In this document: one piece after another, positions 38,022 to 48,001 of the stretch
Position numbering within the stretch: position 1 is the first letter of the stretch
Layout: every line of letters begins with the position of its first letter
NCBI RefSeq assembly: GCF_001579945.1
Contig: NZ_CP011971.1
Location: 701,001 to 765,000, forward strand
From: Steroidobacter denitrificans
GTDB taxonomy: Bacteria; Pseudomonadota; Gammaproteobacteria; Steroidobacterales; Steroidobacteraceae
DNA length: 64,000 bases
Direction: 5' to 3'
The notes under the pieces: model-generated
Told to the model about the DNA's origin: nothing
What the model saw: the letters and a program-made list of their open reading frames with translations, nothing else
Databases searched by the model: none
Position numbers and translations under genes: made by a program

Positions 38022-38569
38022 TGCGGTTCATAGCGGCCTTTCGCGGCCTTTACACGAATTTTTTCAGTGCTTAAATCGGCAGTGAAGCTATTCACGACCA
38101 TGACATGCTGCCCGAATCTCAGGTTGACGGGGGAATTCGTGCTGTAGGCGATGTTCTTGTCGGTGTCGATCGCCATCGTCTCGGTGCGCAGGAATGCGCC
38201 CTCGGTGGCATTTGCCGGCCAAAGTTCGACGTTGCCCTGCAGATTGAGCACATGCGAATCGCCCGGCATGAAGCCGCTGCGCGCGGAGAGTTTCCATTCA
38301 CGATCGGGGGCCTGATAGTAATCGGCGTGCACCGCGCTCAAGAGGAAGCTGCCGTCCTGCGGCTGCTGTTCGATTCGCCGGGCGGTCAGCCGCATCTTCA
38401 TCGAACCATCGACATGGGTTTCGGTGATGAGGGCATCTTGCAGATAATACCCGGGTTGCGGTGGTGCTTCGCTGCTGCTGACCGGCGCGGCGCGGCGATC
38501 GACCAAGGCTCCATAGCCGATCACCAGTGCCGCCGGCAGCGCGGCGACCAAGACCCAGCGCCAGTTCAT
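38018..38569 (-). CDS. lptC: LPS export protein LptC
   Basis: The 183-residue protein has one N-terminal membrane segment (WVLVAALPAALVIGYGALV) and a periplasmic beta-jellyroll with GYYLQDALITETHVDGSMKMRLTA, FLLSAVHADYYQ and DTDKNIAYSTNSPVNL-type strands. LptC links the LptBFG motor to LptA. Both ends have ATGA overlaps (kdsC upstream, lptA downstream), so production is tightly coupled. Confidence 0.93.
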   Translation of the reverse strand: MNWRWVLVAALPAALVIGYGALVDRRAAPVSSSEAPPQPGYYLQDALITETHVDGSMKMRLTARRIEQQPQDGSFLLSAVHADYYQAPDREWKLSARSGFMPGDSHVLNLQGNVELWPANATEGAFLRTETMAIDTDKNIAYSTNSPVNLRFGQHVMVVNSFTADLSTEKIRVKAAKGRYEPQ

Positions 38570-39090
38570 GGAGGCCGTCCCCTGGCGTCGATGATCAGGT
38601 CGCAGACTTCGCGCACGGCGCCTTCGCCGCCGCGTGCCCTGGTGATGTAATGCGCCTGGGCGGCGACGGCAGGATGCGCATCGGCGACGCCGACCGCAAG
38701 GTGCGCCGCGGCGAACAAGGGCAGGTCGGGCACGTCATCGCCGATGCAGGCAAGCGCCTGCGGAGTGACGTTCAGGATGCCGAGAAGTTCCTGCAGCGCT
38801 CCCCCCTTGTCCTGAATGCCTTGTCGCACGTGCATGACGCCGAGTTCGCTCATGCGTCGTGCGACGGCCTCCGAGTGGCGGCCCGAGATGACTGCGACAT
38901 GTATGCCCGCGCGCAGCAGCGCCACGATGCCGGCGCCGTCGCGGACGTGAAAGGACTTCATTTCCTCGCCCCGTGCGGAAAAATACAGGCGTCCATCGGT
39001 GAGCACTCCGTCGACGTCCAGCACCAGCAGGCGGATATCGCGAGCGCGGTCCGCAAGGGTGTCCATCGAAGCGGCGATATCTGCAGGCAC
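38566..39090 (-). CDS. kdsC: 3-deoxy-D-manno-octulosonate 8-phosphate phosphatase
   Basis: The 174-residue HAD phosphatase releases Kdo from Kdo-8-phosphate for LPS core synthesis. HAD motif I is LLVLDVDGVLTDGRLYF, motif II AVISGRHS, then IQDKGGALQELL (Lys) and motif IV IGDDVPDLPLF. It has no cap domain, as in tetrameric KdsC. The likely start is GTG 39090, sharing one base with the kdsD stop (TAGTG). ATG 39066 is the alternative. Confidence 0.94.
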   Translation of the reverse strand: MPADIAASMDTLADRARDIRLLVLDVDGVLTDGRLYFSARGEEMKSFHVRDGAGIVALLRAGIHVAVISGRHSEAVARRMSELGVMHVRQGIQDKGGALQELLGILNVTPQALACIGDDVPDLPLFAAAHLAVGVADAHPAVAAQAHYITRARGGEGAVREVCDLIIDARGRPP

Positions 39091-40088
39091 TACATCACGC
39101 CTGCGCGCAACAGGTCATGCACATTCAATGCACCCACCAGCACGCCTCGTTCGTCGACGACCAGCAGCTGGGAGATGCGCTGGGTTTCGATCAGCCGCAC
39201 CGCCTCGGCGGCCAGTACGCGGGCGGTGATCGTCCTGGGGTCGGCCGTCATCACCTCGCGCATCCGCGTGGTGCGCAGATCGGTCGGGCGGTCGAGTGTG
39301 CGGCGCAGATCGCCGTCGGTATATATGCCGAGCACTCGGCCATCCTGGTCCGCGACCGCTGTCATGCCCAGTCCCTTGCGGCTCATTTCCAGCAGGCCGT
39401 CACGCAGACTCGCTTCAGGGGCGACGACCGGCAATTCATCGCCGGAACGCATGACATCCTCGACGTGCAGCAGCAGGCGGCGGCCAAGCGCTCCGCCTGG
39501 ATGGGAACGGGCGAAATCCTGTTCGCTGAAGCCGCGCGCCTCGAGTACGGCGACCGCGAGCGCATCACCCATGGCAAGTGCGGCGGTGGTACTGGCCGTG
39601 GGCGCCAGGTTATAGGGACAGGCTTCCGCCGGTACGCCGACGTCAAGCAAGGCCGTGGCGGCGCGGGCGAGCGTCGAGTGCAGCCTGCCCGTCATGGCGA
39701 TCAGCGGTACGCCCAGGCGTTTGATGACGGGCAGTATGATGAGCAGTTCCGCCGTCTCGCCGGAATTCGAAATAGCGAGCACGACATCTTCGCGGGTGAT
39801 CATGCCGATGTCGCCGTGACTGGCTTCGGCCGGATGCAGGAAGAACGAGGGGGTGCCGGTGCTGGCCAAGGTGGCGGCGATCTTGTTGCCGATGTGACCC
39901 GACTTGCCCATGCCGGTGACGACCACCCGGCCACGACAGCCGTGCAGCAGCCGGCAGGCAGCCACAAATGCAGTGCCAAGGCGATCCTGGAGCGCCGCCA
40001 CGGCGGCGATTTCCGTTTCGAATACGCGGCGTCCCCTGGCCAGGAGTTGGTCGGTATCGAGGGGCGGCTTGGTCGTCGCGGCGTCCAT
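39090..40088 (-). CDS. kdsD: D-arabinose 5-phosphate isomerase
   Basis: The 332-residue enzyme isomerises ribulose 5-phosphate to arabinose 5-phosphate, the first Kdo precursor. An SIS domain (about 30-190) shows GRVVVTGMGKSGHIGNKIAATLASTGTPSFFLHPAEASHGDIG, with AISNSGET and NLAPTASTTAALAMGDALA. Two CBS domains follow. The start at ATG 40088 (MDAATTKPP) matches family length; upstream codons are not conserved-looking. It heads the kdsD-kdsC-lptC-lptA-lptB operon and is divergent from ibaG. Confidence 0.95.
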   Translation of the reverse strand: MDAATTKPPLDTDQLLARGRRVFETEIAAVAALQDRLGTAFVAACRLLHGCRGRVVVTGMGKSGHIGNKIAATLASTGTPSFFLHPAEASHGDIGMITREDVVLAISNSGETAELLIILPVIKRLGVPLIAMTGRLHSTLARAATALLDVGVPAEACPYNLAPTASTTAALAMGDALAVAVLEARGFSEQDFARSHPGGALGRRLLLHVEDVMRSGDELPVVAPEASLRDGLLEMSRKGLGMTAVADQDGRVLGIYTDGDLRRTLDRPTDLRTTRMREVMTADPRTITARVLAAEAVRLIETQRISQLLVVDERGVLVGALNVHDLLRAGVM

Positions 40089-40187
40089 GCCGGCATGATA
40101 GCGCGGCCGATGGTCCCACTGCGATCCGCGCGCAGGAACAAATGGGCTATCATGACTGGCCGTTCCCATCGTATCGATATCCTGCCC

Positions 40188-40430
40188 ATGAATGCCGCTG
40201 CTATCCAGTCATTGATCGAAGCCGGCCTGCCCGGCGCCGAAGTCCGGGTCGCAACCCAGGACGATACTCATTTCGAAGCGCTGATCGTGGCGCCGCAATT
40301 CGCCGGCAAACGTACGATCCAGCGTCATCAGCTCGTATATGCGACGCTGGGTGAACTCATGGGGCGTGAAATTCATGCTCTGAGCATGCAGGTTCTGACC
40401 CCTGAGGAAAGGGATGCGAGGCACTCGTGA
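40188..40430 (+). CDS. ibaG: BolA-family protein IbaG
   Basis: The 80-residue protein MNAAAIQSLIEAGLPGAEVRV... has the BolA fold, the conserved FVG/IVA strand followed by FAGKRTIQRHQLVYATLGELM, and His residues that bind iron-sulfur clusters with monothiol glutaredoxins. Only the last 81 codons of a much longer open frame are genuine; the rest is antisense to kdsD. It is placed 15 bases upstream of murA, the conserved ibaG-murA pair. It starts 99 bases from divergent kdsD. Confidence 0.93.
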   Translation: MNAAAIQSLIEAGLPGAEVRVATQDDTHFEALIVAPQFAGKRTIQRHQLVYATLGELMGREIHALSMQVLTPEERDARHS

Positions 40431-40442
40431 GGCCGGATTTGA

Positions 40443-41705
<1,263 letters not shown>

Positions 41706-41848
41706 CGGCACTGGCCCGATATCGGGAATGCGGGGGTACCCGGTTGCGACGTCCCCCCGGGCCGGCGGCCCGGCTCCATGGACGATCGCTCCCGGGTTCC
41801 GGCCGGCGTTTCCGATCGATGTTTCCGGCCGGTCCAGGAGCCCGCGGA

Positions 41849-41871
41849 CGGATCGAACGACATTCGATCCG
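41849..41871. promoter_or_regulatory. Perfect 9-bp dyad upstream of the petABC promoter
   Basis: CGGATCGAA (41849-41857) and TTCGATCCG (41863-41871) are exact inverted repeats with a 5-base spacer. The dyad ends 3-6 bases before the candidate -35 region, where an activator or repressor would bind. No T-run follows, so it is not a murA terminator. The cognate regulator is unknown. Confidence 0.5.
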
Positions 41872-41874
41872 GAC

Positions 41875-41905
41875 TTCAAAGTGCATCTTTCGATATGTGT
41901 ATAAT
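41875..41905 (+). promoter_or_regulatory. Candidate promoter of petABC
   Basis: A perfect TATAAT lies at 41900-41905. The best -35 is TTCAAA at 41875-41880 with a long 19-base spacer. A start near 41912 would leave a 5' leader of about 250 bases before petA. Confidence 0.5.
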
Positions 41906-42162
41906 GCGCAATTCCTTGTACATCTAAAATACACGCCGTGCCGCAGCCCTGGTTCCAGCCCCGGATCGTCCGAATCCGGCCGGCCGTCGCCGCAGGCGCT
42001 TACGGCTGCGGTATCGGCCAGGCGAAAGTGCCTGGCGATCCGGGTCTTATGGGGCGCCACGGGATCATCGGGCGCGAGGCCATCGGGCAGGATTGAATCT
42101 GCACAAGGGCGAGGCCGGGAGGGCGAGGATCCTCTCGTGAAGCATGTGGGCGGAGAGTCTGG

Positions 42163-42765
42163 ATGAGTGAAGCTGAACAGATCGATAACAATAGGCGCCA
42201 TTTCCTGGTGGCTGCCACCACTGCGGCCGGCGTGATCGGCGCAGCGTTTACGGCGGTGCCCTTTCTGGCGTCATGGAAGCCGAGCGCACGCGCACAGGCA
42301 CTGGGTGCACCGGTCGAACAGGACCTCAGCAAGCTCGAACCTGGTGCGATGATCAAGGTCAGCTGGCGTGGTCAGGCCATCTTCATCGTGCATCGTACGC
42401 CGCAGATGCTGGCGGAACTGGAGAATCCCTCGCTGCTGGCGCGGCTGCGCGATCCCGACTCGAAGGCGTCCTTGCAGCCTGAGTATGCGAAAAACACCGA
42501 CCGGGCGCTGAAGGGTGAATATCTGGTATTGATCGGCGTCTGCACCCATCTCGGCTGCGCTCCATTGGCCCGCTTTTCTCCGCAGGATGCTGAACTCGGC
42601 GCCGACTGGCCGGGCGGTTTCTATTGTCCCTGCCACGGCTCGAAATTCGATCTGTCCGGCCGGGTCTACAAGGACGTTCCGGCACCCACCAATTTAAGCG
42701 TACCGCCGTATCGCTTCCTCGCCGAAAACGTCGTGCAGATCGGCGTCGACGCGGAGGCCGCATAA
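42163..42765 (+). CDS. petA: Ubiquinol-cytochrome c reductase, Rieske iron-sulfur subunit
   Basis: The 200-residue subunit of the bc1 complex carries a 2Fe-2S cluster that moves electrons from ubiquinol to cytochrome c1. It has a twin-arginine N-terminus (NNRRHFLVAATTAAGVIG) that is also the membrane anchor, and the cluster motifs CTHLGC (C127, H129, C132) and CPCHGS (C155, C157, H158). GGAG lies shortly before the start. The petB ATG directly follows its stop codon. Confidence 0.97.
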   Translation: MSEAEQIDNNRRHFLVAATTAAGVIGAAFTAVPFLASWKPSARAQALGAPVEQDLSKLEPGAMIKVSWRGQAIFIVHRTPQMLAELENPSLLARLRDPDSKASLQPEYAKNTDRALKGEYLVLIGVCTHLGCAPLARFSPQDAELGADWPGGFYCPCHGSKFDLSGRVYKDVPAPTNLSVPPYRFLAENVVQIGVDAEAA

Positions 42766-44034
42766 ATGAGCGCCACGATGCAGCAAAATTCGACTCGGGC
42801 CGAGGAGACGCGCATGGGCGCATTGGTGGGCTGGATCGACGCACGTTTTCCGATGACTCGCATGTGGAAGGAGCATGTGAGTGAGTATTACGCGCCGAAG
42901 AACTTCAACTTCTGGTACTACTTCGGCTCGCTGGCCCTGGTGGTGCTGGCGCTGCAGATCGTCACGGGCATCTTCCTGACGATGAATTATAAGCCTTCGG
43001 CTGCGGAGGCATTCGCCTCGGTCGAATACATCATGCGCGATGTGGAGTGGGGCTGGTTGATCCGGTATATGCATTCGACCGGCGCATCGGCATTCTTCAT
43101 CATCATATATCTGCACATGTTCCGCGGCCTGATGTACGGCTCATACAAGAATCCGCGGGAGTTGGTGTGGATTTTCGGCATGCTGATCTACCTGTGCCTC
43201 ATGGCCGAAGCGTTCTTCGGCTATCTGCTGCCCTGGGGTAACATGTCCTATTGGGGTGCGCAGGTGATCGTCTCGCTGTTCGGCGCGATACCGGGCATCG
43301 GCGAGTCGCTGGTCGAATGGATCCGCGGCGACTACTACATTTCGGATATCACGCTCAACCGCTTCTTCGCGCTGCATGTGATCGCGCTGCCGCTGGCGCT
43401 GGTCTTTCTGGTGATCGCGCACATCCTGGCGCTTCACGAGGTAGGCTCGAACAATCCGGACGGCGTGGAAATCAAGAAGCTCAAGGGCCCCGACGGCCAT
43501 CCGGTGGATGGTATCCCGTTCCATCCATACTACACGGTCAAGGACGTGGTCGGTGTCGTCGTGTTCATGGCGCTGTTTGCGGGTATCATCTTTTTCGCGC
43601 CGGAGATGGGCGGCTACTTCCTGGAGCACGCCAACTTCGAGCCGGCGAATCCTTTACAGACCCCGGAACATATTGCTCCGGTGTGGTATTTCACGCCTTT
43701 CTACGCGATTCTGCGCGCAGTGCCCAATAAGCTCATGGGCGTCATCCTGATGGGCGCTGCGGTGCTGGCTTTCGTATTCATACCCTGGCTGGATCGCTCG
43801 AAGGTCAAGTCGATCCGTTATCGCGGATGGCTTTTCCGCGGTTTCCTGACCGCCTTCGCGATCAGCTTCATTGCTCTGGGCTATCTGGGGCTGCAACCGG
43901 CGACGCCAGGCTATACGAACGCTGCGCGGGTGTTCGGACTGATCTATTTCGCATTCTTTCTGCTGATGCCCTGGTACACCAAGATCGACCAGACCAAGCC
44001 AGTGCCGGAGCGAGTGACCTACCATGCCCATTAA
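42766..44034 (+). CDS. petB: Cytochrome b subunit of bc1 complex
   Basis: The 422-residue membrane protein has eight predicted helices and binds two b hemes. Seen are WYYFGSLALVVLALQIVTGIFL, the heme-ligand His region YMHSTGASAFFIIIYLHMFRGL, GYLLPWGNMSYWGAQVI, FFALHVIALPLALVFLVIAHILALHEVGSNNPDG and the Qo-site PEHIAPVWYFTPFYAILRA (a PVWY variant of PEWY, so the Glu-to-Val-Trp order should be noted). It starts immediately after petA, and its end overlaps petC by 11 bases. Confidence 0.97.
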   Translation: MSATMQQNSTRAEETRMGALVGWIDARFPMTRMWKEHVSEYYAPKNFNFWYYFGSLALVVLALQIVTGIFLTMNYKPSAAEAFASVEYIMRDVEWGWLIRYMHSTGASAFFIIIYLHMFRGLMYGSYKNPRELVWIFGMLIYLCLMAEAFFGYLLPWGNMSYWGAQVIVSLFGAIPGIGESLVEWIRGDYYISDITLNRFFALHVIALPLALVFLVIAHILALHEVGSNNPDGVEIKKLKGPDGHPVDGIPFHPYYTVKDVVGVVVFMALFAGIIFFAPEMGGYFLEHANFEPANPLQTPEHIAPVWYFTPFYAILRAVPNKLMGVILMGAAVLAFVFIPWLDRSKVKSIRYRGWLFRGFLTAFAISFIALGYLGLQPATPGYTNAARVFGLIYFAFFLLMPWYTKIDQTKPVPERVTYHAH

Positions 44035-44827
44035 GAAAAATTCGGTCCGACTCATAGCGCGACGGCTGTGCCGGACTTTGAGCCTGGTCTTGAGCGTTTC
44101 CGGCTTGGCCGTGGGGGTTGCGGGTGTCGCTCAGGCCGCTTCTGCGGGCGGTGAGTTCATCACGCCGGCGAACAACGATGTGGCGAACCTTGCATCCTTG
44201 CAGCGGGGCGCACGCAATTTCGTGAACTACTGCTCGGGCTGTCACTCGGCGAAGTATCTGCGCTACAGCCGCCTGGCCGCAGACCTCGGCTTGAGCGACG
44301 AGCAGGTGATGGGGAATCTGATCTTCACCGACGCGCGGATACACGACACGATGCGTGTCGCCATGGCACCGGACGATAGCGCGAACTGGTTCGGCGTTAC
44401 GCCGCCCGATCTGTCCTTGATCACGCGCAGCCGAGGTACGGATTACGTCTATTCCTTTTTGCGCTCGTTCTATGAGGATCCCAGCCGGCCGACCGGTATG
44501 AACAACGCGGTACTGCCGGGCACGTCCATGCCGCATGTTCTGTGGGATTTACAGGGCACCCAGACGGCGGTCTATGACGGCGAGAGCGATGCTGCGCACA
44601 ATACGGTGCACAAGAAGTTCAAGGGCTTCGAACTGGCGAGGGCGGGCAGTCTTTCGCCGCAGGAGTTTGATGAATTCGTCCGTGACACCGTCAATTTTCT
44701 GGACTATGCAGGCGAGCCGATGCAGTTGCAGCGCCGCAGTCTGGGCGTGCGCGTGCTAGTCTTCCTGCTGGTGTTCTTCGTGCTCGCCTACTTGCTCAAG
44801 AAGGAGTACTGGAAGGACGTCAAGTAG
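44024..44827 (+). CDS. petC: Cytochrome c1 of bc1 complex
   Basis: The 267-residue protein has a signal peptide (about 1-39, AQA), the heme c site CSGCH (C70, C73, H74), the distal Met ligand in NNAVLPGTSMPHVLW, and a C-terminal membrane anchor (LGVRVLVFLLVFFVLAYLLKKEYW). It passes electrons to soluble or membrane cytochrome c. It overlaps petB by 11 bases and is followed after 62 bases by sspA, a common gammaproteobacterial order. Confidence 0.97.
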   Translation: MPIKKNSVRLIARRLCRTLSLVLSVSGLAVGVAGVAQAASAGGEFITPANNDVANLASLQRGARNFVNYCSGCHSAKYLRYSRLAADLGLSDEQVMGNLIFTDARIHDTMRVAMAPDDSANWFGVTPPDLSLITRSRGTDYVYSFLRSFYEDPSRPTGMNNAVLPGTSMPHVLWDLQGTQTAVYDGESDAAHNTVHKKFKGFELARAGSLSPQEFDEFVRDTVNFLDYAGEPMQLQRRSLGVRVLVFLLVFFVLAYLLKKEYWKDVK

Positions 44828-44889
44828 CGGTACGATGCTGTCGGACGCCGCTCGGAACGGATCCTTGCCATCTATCGGAGCGTACTGAT

Positions 44890-45492
44890 GTGATGACGCT
44901 CTTTTCCAGGGCGGACGATCCTTGGAGTCACCGCACCAGGATCGTGCTGGCTGAAAAAGGGATTCATGTCGAACTGATCGATGTGAGCGGCAGCAGCTTG
45001 CCTGAAGATCTTTTCGATCTGAATCCCTACCGTACGGTGCCGACGCTGGTGGATCGAGACCTGGTGCTGTACGACTCACGGGTCATTGTCGAGTACCTGG
45101 ACGAGCGTTTTCCGCATCCGCCCTTGATGCCGGTGGATCCGGTCAGTCGGGCCCAATTCAGGATGGCGCTGTATCGCATCGAGCAGGACTGGTATACGCT
45201 GGCGCAGCAAATCGACGACCCCGCGGATCGCAAGCGGGCCGAGGAAGCGCGCGAGGTGCTGCGTGACAGCGTGCTGGCCAGCGCGGATGTATTCAAAGCA
45301 AAGCCTTTTTTCCTTTCCGACGAGTTTTCCCTCGTGGACGCCACCATCGCGCCCATCCTGTGGCGCCTGGCGCATTGGCAAATCGATCTGGTACCGGAGG
45401 CGCAGGCCATTGCAAGGTACGCCAAGCGGATATTTTCGCGGCCGGCCTTTCGTCAGAGTCTCTCGGGTGCCGAGCAGCAGATGCGTTCCTGA
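44890..45492 (+). CDS. sspA: Stringent starvation protein A (glutathione-transferase fold)
   Basis: The 200-residue protein has a thioredoxin-like N-domain (MTLFSRADDPWSHRTRIVLAEKG, NPYRTVPTLVDRDLVLYDSRVIVEYLDERFPHPPLMPVDP) and a helical C-domain. SspA binds RNA polymerase and alters promoter choice in stationary phase; it has lost glutathione-transferase activity. GTG 44890 and ATG 44893 are adjacent. GGAG at 44877-44880 fits either, slightly favouring GTG. The sspB gene follows by 36 bases. Confidence 0.93.
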   Translation: MMTLFSRADDPWSHRTRIVLAEKGIHVELIDVSGSSLPEDLFDLNPYRTVPTLVDRDLVLYDSRVIVEYLDERFPHPPLMPVDPVSRAQFRMALYRIEQDWYTLAQQIDDPADRKRAEEAREVLRDSVLASADVFKAKPFFLSDEFSLVDATIAPILWRLAHWQIDLVPEAQAIARYAKRIFSRPAFRQSLSGAEQQMRS

Positions 45493-45528
45493 TGGGAATC
45501 GCGCGGCCCATGACCAGCAGAGCGAGCG

Positions 45529-45978
45529 ATGACTGAAGTTCCTGTCCCATCCCGCAGACCCTACCTGCTGCGCGCCATGCATGAATGGATCAGCGACAGT
45601 CAACAGACGCCGCACATCGTCGTCGATGCCTCGGCACCAGGCGTCGAGGTGCCGCATCAGTACGTGCAGGGCGGCAAGATCATCCTGAACGTCAGTATGA
45701 ATGCCACCAGTTCACTCAATTTGGGCAACGAATTCGTACTTTTTCGTGCTCGTTTCGGCGGCGTGACTCACGACATCAGCGTACCGGTCGGTGCCGTGCT
45801 GGGTATTTATGCGCGCGAAACCGGACAAGGCATGATTTTCTCGGATATCGATGCACCCCCACCTCAGCCCACCGCGCCGAGTGAGTCCCCGTCGACGTCG
45901 CCGGGGACACTTTCGGCGAACGTCCGCAGCGGCGATGCGCCCAAGCGTACACGGCCTACGCTCAAGGTCGTGAAGTAG
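45529..45978 (+). CDS. sspB: ClpXP adaptor SspB
   Basis: The 149-residue protein has the ssrA-tag-binding beta sheet (RRPYLLRAMHEWISDSQQTPHIVVDA, GKIILNVSMNATSSLNLGNEFVLFRARFGGV, VPVGAVLGIYARETGQGMIF). A flexible Pro/Ser linker of about 35 residues and a basic C-terminal ClpX-docking tail (RTRPTLKVVK) follow. It delivers stalled-ribosome products to ClpXP. It is convergent with pdxH, 27 bases apart. Confidence 0.95.
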   Translation: MTEVPVPSRRPYLLRAMHEWISDSQQTPHIVVDASAPGVEVPHQYVQGGKIILNVSMNATSSLNLGNEFVLFRARFGGVTHDISVPVGAVLGIYARETGQGMIFSDIDAPPPQPTAPSESPSTSPGTLSANVRSGDAPKRTRPTLKVVK

Positions 45979-46005
45979 CCGCGGGTCCGAAGATCCTCTC
46001 CCCGG

Positions 46006-46677
46006 CTAGGGATTCAGGCGAGTACCCTGCCACGGGCCGGCATCGAATGTGAAGGCATCCCGAGGCTGCAAGGCTCTGCGCCATTGTGCCCGGTCGTGGA
46101 CTCGGCCTGGACCCTCCACCCATAACTCCAGGCAGTCGATCCATAATCGATAGCCGCCCCAATGCGGTGGCCTAGGAATCTCGGCGTCGCCGCTGCCGGG
46201 TGCAATCGTGAATCGGCGAGCTGCCTTCCGCATCTGTTGTGCAAGCGCAGCGCGCGAGGCGAGAGGCTCGCTTTGAGCGCTCGCCCAGGCGGATAGTCTG
46301 CTGTCGAGCGGCCGGGAGGCAAAGTAGCGGTCGCTTTCCAGGTCGGGCGAATGCAGTACGGGCCCTTCGATACGAACCTGCCGCCGCAGCGCGTCCCAGT
46401 GGAACACGGCTGCCGCGCGGCCTGAGGCATCGAGCTCGCGTCCTTTACGGGAATCGTAATTGGTGAAAAACACCACATAGCCCGCCGGAATTTCCAGCTG
46501 CTTGCACAACACTACGCGAGCGGCCGGCCGGCCGGCCTTGTCCATCGTGGCCAGGGTCATGGCGTCGGGGTTGAGCGAGTGGCTCGTTCCCTGCTCGATC
46601 GCCTCGTGAAACCAGTCTTTGAATATGTTCAGCGGGTCGGTGGGCAGGGGTTCAGGCAGGAATTCGTTGGTGCTCAT
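46006..46677 (-). CDS. pdxH: Pyridoxine/pyridoxamine 5'-phosphate oxidase
   Basis: The 223-residue FMN flavoprotein makes pyridoxal 5'-phosphate, the cofactor of HemL among others. Recognised features are DAMTLATMDKAGRPAARVVLCKQLE, VFFTNYDSRKGRELDASG, ALFHWD-like AVFHWDALRRQVRIEG, and the C-terminal PPHWGGYRLWIDCLELWV and the RLNP end. There is a weak ribosome site. It is divergent from tyrA with 214 bases between. Confidence 0.95.
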   Translation of the reverse strand: MSTNEFLPEPLPTDPLNIFKDWFHEAIEQGTSHSLNPDAMTLATMDKAGRPAARVVLCKQLEIPAGYVVFFTNYDSRKGRELDASGRAAAVFHWDALRRQVRIEGPVLHSPDLESDRYFASRPLDSRLSAWASAQSEPLASRAALAQQMRKAARRFTIAPGSGDAEIPRPPHWGGYRLWIDCLELWVEGPGRVHDRAQWRRALQPRDAFTFDAGPWQGTRLNP

Positions 46678-46891
46678 GACGCCAGTTTACTTGTCTTTCC
46701 AATGCGTCGCGCGCCTGTTGCGGATTCAGCCGGCCTACAGAGCGGCGGTCGGGTTCGCATATGCACCCTGAACGAATCCACGCCTCGAGCCGGAAGGCGG
46801 CCGTGGGGCGACGGAAAAATAGCGCTGTTCCCGTCGAGCCGCTCGGGCGAGAATGGCCTCGTGTCCCTTATCCGCCGGACTGGCTGCCCGC

Positions 46892-48001
46892 ATGAACCTG
46901 GAAGCATTGCGCATGCGCCTGAGTGCGCTGGATCGTCAACTCGTGTCGCTGATCGCCGAACGACAGGCATTGAGCCGCCAGGTCGCGGAGGTCAAGCGTT
47001 CGGCTGGGCGGGGGACGCGGGATTTCAAACGTGAACGCGACGTCATCATGCAGGCGCGCGAGGCCGCAACTTCGCTGGACGTCTCGCCGGCGCTCGTCGA
47101 GTCTGTCATGCGGTTGCTGATCCGCGGTTCATTGACGGCACAGGAACGTCTCCGGGTTGCAGCCGGCGGACGCGGCAACGGTCGGACCGCCCTGGTGATC
47201 GGTGGTCACGGCAAGATGGGGCGCTGGTTCAGCGACTTTCTGACTTCCCAGGGCTACGGCGTGACAGTCGCCGATCCCAATCCCGAGGCATCCAGCAATC
47301 CCCAAGCGCATGCTTATATTGCAGACTGGCGCGAGCATTCCCTGGATGTGGATCTGATCGTGGTGGCGACGCCGCTGAAGATTGCGAACGAAGTGCTTTT
47401 GGAGCTGGCACAGCGCCGTCCGCGAGGTACGATCTTCGACCTGGGTTCGCTCAAGACACCGCTGCGCCAAGGCATTCAGGCGTTGCAGTCAGCGGGCTGC
47501 CAGGCGACCTCCGTGCACCCCATGTTCGGTCCGGACACCGAATTATTGTCCGGACGCCATGTCATTTTCATCGATCTTGGCTGTCAGGCGGCGATCGATG
47601 AGGCGCAGGCATTGTTTGCTTCGACCATGGCCGAGCGGATCGTGATGTCCCTCGACGAGCATGATCGCTTGATCGCTTATGTGCTGGGCTTGTCGCACGC
47701 ACTCAATATTGCTTTCTTTACCGCACTGGCCGGCAGCGGCGAGGCTGCGCCCCGCCTGGCGCAACTTTCCAGTACGACCTATGACGCGCAAGTCGAGGTG
47801 GCCGGCAAGGTGGCGGCGGAAAGTCCCGAGCTGTATTTTGAAATCCAGAGTCTCAATGACTACGGACGCGAGTCGCTGCAGGCGTTACGCGCCGCCGTAG
47901 AGCAATTGTGGAGCGCGGTGAGCACGAACGACGCGGCGCGGTTTGCCCGATTGATGCAGCGCGGCCGCGAATATCTCGCGGGGCGGGTACGGGAGGCTTG
48001 A
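46892..48001 (+). CDS. tyrA: Bifunctional chorismate mutase / prephenate dehydrogenase (T-protein)
   Basis: The 369-residue protein has an AroQ-type mutase domain at the N-terminus (about 1-90: LEALRMRLSALDRQLVSLIAERQAL, with RERDVIMQAREAA). An NAD-binding prephenate dehydrogenase follows: ALVIGGHGKMGRWFSDFLTSQGY, VVATPL, DLGSLKTPL, HPMFGPDTELLSG. It turns chorismate into 4-hydroxyphenylpyruvate for tyrosine. The start at ATG 46892 (MNLEALRMRL) fits E. coli TyrA; ATG 46853 is possible. Its stop shares a base with the next gene (TGATG). Confidence 0.93.
   Translation: MNLEALRMRLSALDRQLVSLIAERQALSRQVAEVKRSAGRGTRDFKRERDVIMQAREAATSLDVSPALVESVMRLLIRGSLTAQERLRVAAGGRGNGRTALVIGGHGKMGRWFSDFLTSQGYGVTVADPNPEASSNPQAHAYIADWREHSLDVDLIVVATPLKIANEVLLELAQRRPRGTIFDLGSLKTPLRQGIQALQSAGCQATSVHPMFGPDTELLSGRHVIFIDLGCQAAIDEAQALFASTMAERIVMSLDEHDRLIAYVLGLSHALNIAFFTALAGSGEAAPRLAQLSSTTYDAQVEVAGKVAAESPELYFEIQSLNDYGRESLQALRAAVEQLWSAVSTNDAARFARLMQRGREYLAGRVREA

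Larger units (their letters stand above)
41706..42162. other. Intergenic region, 457 bp, murA to petA
   Basis: No gene is supported. It contains a 7-bp GC hairpin (41757-41773, CCGGGCC/GGCCCGG) just after murA, a 9-bp dyad, and a good -10 box (listed separately). About 250 bases of apparent leader then run to petA. The GC hairpin lacks a T-run. Confidence 0.55.

Noticed and set aside
39117..40187. Long open frame upstream of and in frame with ibaG
   Set aside because: It is antisense to kdsD. Only the last 80 codons, from ATG 40188, match a family (BolA).
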